DNA from: Streptomyces anulatus
GTDB taxonomy: Bacteria; Actinomycetota; Actinomycetes; Streptomycetales; Streptomycetaceae
DNA: 9,429 nucleotides
Direction: 5' to 3'
Assembly: GCF_000721175.1 (NCBI RefSeq)
Contig: NZ_JOEZ01000070.1
Span: 1-9,429, forward strand
The notes beneath the pieces were generated by a model, which saw only the letters and a list, made by a program, of their open reading frames with translations, was not told the DNA's origin and searched no databases. Every line of letters starts with the position of its first letter. The stretch's first letter is position 1. Both the position numbers and the translations under genes were made by a program. Shown here piece by piece: positions 6,244 through 9,429 of this stretch.

Positions 6244-8769
6244 TTATGCCCACCGCATGCCGATGGCGGACAGCAGCTCCACCCGCTCCGGGGACAGCGT
6301 CGCGGCCCTGCTCCGCTGGTTCCCGATCCACGCCCCGAGCCGGAGCTCCCGCTCCTCCTGGTACTCGCCGACGACGATCCGTTCGACGTGCTTCCTTGGT
6401 ACCCGCAGGTGCCCCTCGCGCTCGAAGAACTGCCGGGCGGCCTGGTAGTTCAGCGCCCACTTGTCAGCCTGCGTACGGCGCGGCTTGGGCTTCTCGTCCT
6501 CGGACGCGGGCTCGATCCCGAGGACCTGTTCGCACATCCACTGCTGCACGGTCGTCAGGTTGTCCCACCCAAGCCGGACCGAGCGCACCCACCGCCCGAG
6601 ATCCTCGCCCTGGTGCACGACCTCGTCGGGCTCGGTCGGCAGCGGGCGGCCGGCCTCCAGGTGGAGCCGGACGAGGTGGAAGGCCCGTTGCCACTCCACC
6701 GGCCAGCTCGGGCACCACGACGGGTCGATGTCCTCCAGCTGCTCGCGCCGCTCGTCCGACAGCGCCCCGGCCACCGACTCCACTAGCAGTCCCTCGGCAC
6801 GCCGCTGCTCGATATCGGCGGCCTTGCGGGCGGCGGCCCGCTGGTTCTTCAGCCAGATGCCCACCCGGTATCCCTGGTAGGTGGCGTCCAGCGGTGCCAG
6901 GAGGTGGCCCGCCTCGGCCGCCCACCCGCGCGCGGCGGCGAGACCTTCCTCCCAGGCGACGTCGTAGTGGCTCCAGACCATGCCGAGCTTCTCCAGCTGC
7001 GCGATGCGGTCCTCGTCCATGTCGCCGCGGGCGTAGAAGCGCCGGTTGTCCGCGATCCACTGCCCCAGGGGAAAGCCCGCGAGCGAGGCCGGCCACCCTT
7101 CGGCCTCCACCGCCTGGTCGTCGCCGCCGGGTACCCGGTAGGTGAAGGGCACCTTGAGGTCGCCGTGGAGCCGGTTGTAGATGACGGCGGCCTCGATGCC
7201 GCGCCGCCAGTGCTCGTGCTCGGGGTTGAGGACCCGCAGGTTGATGAACGCGGCCAGCTGCGCCGGGTCGCGCGGCGTGGAGAACTTCAGCAGCTGCCGG
7301 GCGGGCGTCGACGGCCCGCCGGACCCGTCTCCCTCGCCCCGGGTCTCCTGGCCCTGCGTGGCCTTCTGGACGGGCTTGTAGGCGCTGGGGGCCTGTTGCT
7401 CGGCGAGCTGCTCCACGACTCGGGCGTCGTGTGCCCTGAGCGCTTCGAGCAGCTTGGCCAGGCCGCCGAATGCCCGGCTGGTGAGCATGTTGTCCGCCGT
7501 CTCGCCTGGCCCCAGCAGGACGGGCACCACGAGCGAGGCGATCTTGCCCTCGCCGGGCTGCATGCGCAGCGCGCGGCCGACGGCCTGGACGAGGTCGGGC
7601 ATGGAGCCGCGCACGTCGGCCCAGTACACGGAGTCGCAGTTCTTGGTGTCGACCCCCTCACCCAGCACCTTCACGGACCCCAGGAAGCCCTTCTCCACGA
7701 CCGTGCCGTCCGTGGCGATCCCGGACGCGAACTCGCCCAGCACCCGGCGCCGGTGGCCCGGCTTGTGCTCGCCGCACAGCCAGTTGGCCCAGATCGTGCG
7801 CGGGTACAGCTCGGGGTCGGCGGCGTGCAGCCGCTTGGCGACGTCGGGAAGGCCGGCTGCGAACGCCTCGGCTTCGCGGACCTGGTGGTGGAAGACGAGC
7901 GTGCGCCGGAAGCCCTCCTCCGACGACGCCTTGAGCAGCGCCGTCTGGAGCGCGGCCAGTCGGGCCCCGCGGACCTCGTCCGAGCGGCCCTCAGCGCCCA
8001 GGAGCTGCGCGGCCTGGAGCTGGGTGTCGGTGATGTCTACGCACACCACCTGGTAGGGGGCACAGATTCCCCGGTCGATCGCCTCCGAGAGGGTCAGGGT
8101 GAACGCCCTGCTGCCGAAGAGGCCGTCCGGATCGTCTTCCATGCTTGCCACCAGCTCGCCCGGCGCCCCCTGGTCGGCATCCTCGTCCAGCTGCCACAGG
8201 CGCGGCGTGGCGGTCATGTAGAGGCGGCGCAGGGACGGGATACGGGTGTTGTCGTGGACAACGGCCCACGGCTTGCCGATCCGACCCGAAGTTCGGTGCG
8301 CCTCATCGACCACGATCAGGTCCCAGCCCGGAAGGCCGGCCTTGTGCGCCCGCTCCAGCGTGCCCAGCCCGAGGGAGGCGTACGTCGCGAACACGGTGAC
8401 CTTGTCGAACGGCCGCACCCAGTCGACCAGCTCCTCCACGTCCGTGGTGCTGGGGAAGGTCACGTCCTCGCCCCGCAGGGACGAGACCCCGATCATCGGG
8501 CCCGTACGGCCTGCCTCGCGCCACGCGGCCTCGGTCTGGGTGAGCAGATCCAGCGAGGGGACGAGCACCAGCACGCGGCCCGCATGGAGCTTCTCTGCGC
8601 TGCGGGCCGCGACCCGGGTCTTGCCGGACCCGGTCGCCATGATCACCTGAGTCCGGAGCCCCCTCTCGGGCGCAAGAGATCTTGCAGGCAATTCGAGGGC
8701 ACGGACAACCGCGTCAACGGCTTCCTGCTGCGCCGCCTCACGCTGATCGGTTCGGCTTGTGGTCGACAT
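6244..8769 (-). CDS. ttrA: TtrA-like telomere-linked DEAH helicase with helicase-associated repeats
   Basis: The 841-residue superfamily 2 ATPase has Walker A ATGSGKT (45-51), DEAH (155-158) in LIVVDEAHRTSG, motif III TAT (186-188), a motif V region (VLGEGVDTKNCDSVYWAD, 368-385) and motif VI QAVGRALRM (395-403). From ~515 to the end come about four copies of the helicase-associated (HA) repeat, each with a Trp, a helix and a G.W...QR/NR core: W521..GQWIADNRR, W606..GIWLKNQR, W693..GRWVRSVR, W771..GAWIGNQRS. These tails are thought to bind nucleic acid. The ATG at 8769 is preceded by AGGAGAAGG at a 9-base spacing. The start is ~660 bases from the replicon end and transcription runs inward, as for ttrA genes, whose products have been linked to conjugal transfer of linear Streptomyces replicons. 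Relatives also occur away from telomeres, so the symbol rests on position plus architecture. Confidence 0.85.
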   Translation of the reverse strand: MSTTSRTDQREAAQQEAVDAVVRALELPARSLAPERGLRTQVIMATGSGKTRVAARSAEKLHAGRVLVLVPSLDLLTQTEAAWREAGRTGPMIGVSSLRGEDVTFPSTTDVEELVDWVRPFDKVTVFATYASLGLGTLERAHKAGLPGWDLIVVDEAHRTSGRIGKPWAVVHDNTRIPSLRRLYMTATPRLWQLDEDADQGAPGELVASMEDDPDGLFGSRAFTLTLSEAIDRGICAPYQVVCVDITDTQLQAAQLLGAEGRSDEVRGARLAALQTALLKASSEEGFRRTLVFHHQVREAEAFAAGLPDVAKRLHAADPELYPRTIWANWLCGEHKPGHRRRVLGEFASGIATDGTVVEKGFLGSVKVLGEGVDTKNCDSVYWADVRGSMPDLVQAVGRALRMQPGEGKIASLVVPVLLGPGETADNMLTSRAFGGLAKLLEALRAHDARVVEQLAEQQAPSAYKPVQKATQGQETRGEGDGSGGPSTPARQLLKFSTPRDPAQLAAFINLRVLNPEHEHWRRGIEAAVIYNRLHGDLKVPFTYRVPGGDDQAVEAEGWPASLAGFPLGQWIADNRRFYARGDMDEDRIAQLEKLGMVWSHYDVAWEEGLAAARGWAAEAGHLLAPLDATYQGYRVGIWLKNQRAAARKAADIEQRRAEGLLVESVAGALSDERREQLEDIDPSWCPSWPVEWQRAFHLVRLHLEAGRPLPTEPDEVVHQGEDLGRWVRSVRLGWDNLTTVQQWMCEQVLGIEPASEDEKPKPRRTQADKWALNYQAARQFFEREGHLRVPRKHVERIVVGEYQEERELRLGAWIGNQRSRAATLSPERVELLSAIGMRWA

Positions 8770-8955
8770 ATCCGTCTGCCTTCTCCTGGGCTCTCGGCTG
8801 GGCAGGGAACGAGAAACCTACACGTAGACGGCCTGTGATCGGCTACGGTGAACCTCACCCGGAACCGGGTCACAGCCTCGGGCCAGCATTCGGAAGCGTG
8901 ATCGGAAACCGGCCCAGCTCCCTTAGTAGTGGTGTTGTCTGAGTCCAGAGTCTAT

Positions 8956-8980
8956 CTAGTGCTTCAAAGTGAAGCACTAG
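8956..8980. promoter_or_regulatory. Perfect 25-bp palindrome upstream of the helicase gene
   Basis: CTAGTGCTTCA-AAG-TGAAGCACTAG has 11-bp arms with no mismatch in an AT-richer stretch. On the minus strand a TAGACT (8949-8954) lies immediately downstream of it, so the palindrome would cover the -35 zone of a helicase promoter with a ~170-base leader. This is typical of a repressor operator, though the -35 hexamer is weak. Confidence 0.6.
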
Positions 8981-9224
8981 GAACGTTGAAAGTCCCTCGA
9001 ACGTGGCTGAATTCTGCTACTGTTGCCTTATAGCCACCCCGCAAAGCATTCTGACAGGCGGTCAACTCGGCCCCACGACCCCCGGTTCGGCCTCTCACTC
9101 TCCCGATGGCCCGTCACCCCTCCCTCTTCTTGCTGCTGCTCGAGCCGTGAGGCCCGTGGGTGGGCCGTGCGGAGCGTGGCACGCCTAGTTCGTACGGGAT
9201 TTGGGGGCGCGCCGGGTATGGCTG
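8981..9224. other. Gene-free subtelomeric spacer
   Basis: No frame has plausible codon use, a ribosome binding site or recognisable protein sequence. A modest stem (GGCCC / GGGCC near 9151-9166) is the only structure seen. It separates the helicase promoter region from the hairpin array. Confidence 0.5.
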
Positions 9225-9429
9225 GAGCGCAGCGGAGGCTACGGGGCCGGCCGGAGGCCGGCCCCGGCCCGCAACGCGGGCCGGATGCCCTACGGTTGGC
9301 GGGGCGCGCGAAGCGCGTGCCGCCTGACGGTGAGCGGAGCGAGCCGTATCCGCTCACGCGGAGCGGGAGCGGCCGGGGAGCGCAGCGACCCGGTTCGCTT
9401 CTTCGGGCGCAGCCCGAAGGGACCCGCTC
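9225..9429. other. Streptomyces-type telomere (right end, terminus probably a few bases short)
   Basis: A chain of inverted repeats with mostly 3-nt loops fills this segment. They are 9243-9265 (perfect 10 bp, loop GGA), 9264-9284 (perfect 9 bp, loop AAC), 9303-9321 (8 bp), 9327-9347, 9350-9366 (6 bp), 9373-9393 and 9401-9419 (perfect 8 bp, loop GCA). The minus strand begins GAGCGGGTCCC, and GAGCGGG is the inner part of the terminal palindrome of classical Streptomyces telomeres; the outermost bases seem to be missing. Such ends carry a covalently bound terminal protein, and the hairpins form in the 3' overhang during end patching; here the plus strand would be that overhang. The palindromes differ from my memory of the archetypal series, so this may be a variant class. 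Confidence 0.8.
9327..9393. repeat. Two telomeric hairpins with the same GAGC-GNA-GCGA core
   Basis: 9327-9347 folds as ACGGTGAGC-GGA-GCGAGCCGT and 9373-9393 as CCGGGGAGC-GCA-GCGACCCGG. In both, an outer stem and an inner 2-bp GC stem flank a tandem G-A/A-G mismatch, the arrangement able to form sheared purine pairs, capped by a 3-nt GNA loop. A third, weaker copy of the core is at 9225-9235. Confidence 0.65.

Noticed and set aside
5910..7145. 411-codon plus-strand frame
   Set aside because: Antisense to the orphan membrane gene and the helicase; Arg/Pro/Ala-rich with no start site.
6904..8838. Long plus-strand open frame (644 codons) opposite the helicase
   Set aside because: It is the antisense shadow of the helicase gene; high-GC coding DNA often leaves such frames open. 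No domains and implausible composition.
9028..9357. 109-codon minus-strand frame at the end of the window
   Set aside because: It reads through several telomeric hairpins; the Arg/Pro/Gly-rich translation reflects the GC-rich repeats.
1..9429. CRISPR array, insertion sequence or integrase
   Set aside because: No regularly spaced repeats, transposase motifs or terminal inverted repeats with target duplications were seen.

Overview
The window is high-GC DNA with strong third-position GC bias, GGAGG-type ribosome binding sites and Streptomyces-type gene families. It looks like the right-hand end of a linear replicon (chromosome arm or linear plasmid) of a Streptomyces or close relative. The main reason is the last ~200 bases: a dense run of short GC-rich inverted repeats with 3-nt loops, two sharing the same core, as in Streptomyces telomeres. 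Next to it is a large helicase-like gene transcribed away from the end, which is where the telomere-linked ttrA family usually sits. The sequence appears to stop a few bases short of the true terminus.

Layout. 1-613: tail of an unidentified ORF overlapping (ATGA) a BldC-type helix-turn-helix gene. 683-711: strong hairpin between converging genes. 731-1679 (-): ATP-dependent DNA ligase-like gene split by one frameshift. 1680-2135: AT-richer intergenic DNA with two near-identical tandem units. 2136-2273 (-): putative 45-residue one-helix protein with a good terminator and a TAGAAT promoter. 2516-3215 (-): multiply broken gene (one nonsense codon, three frame changes). 3399-4427 (+): YaaC-like protein, divergent from the broken gene. 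4508-4765 (-): small two-helix membrane protein. 5477-6085 (-): lower-GC membrane-anchored orphan with its own terminator. 6244-8769 (-): 841-residue TtrA-like DEAH helicase with helicase-associated repeats. 8770-9224: gene-free, with a perfect 25-bp palindrome. About 9225-9429: telomere-like hairpin array.

The window is typical of sub-telomeric accessory DNA: mostly single-gene units, several with their own terminators, decayed genes, and no visible operon beyond the first overlapping pair. The helicase and the telomere are the only parts with an obvious functional link; this family has been tied to telomere biology and conjugal transfer of linear replicons. No tap or tpg telomere-maintenance gene, integrase, transposase, rRNA, tRNA or CRISPR array was seen. 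I did not find a convincing new multi-gene system. The best leads are the telomere variant, the palindrome between helicase and telomere, the orphan membrane protein, and the tandem element near the ligase start.
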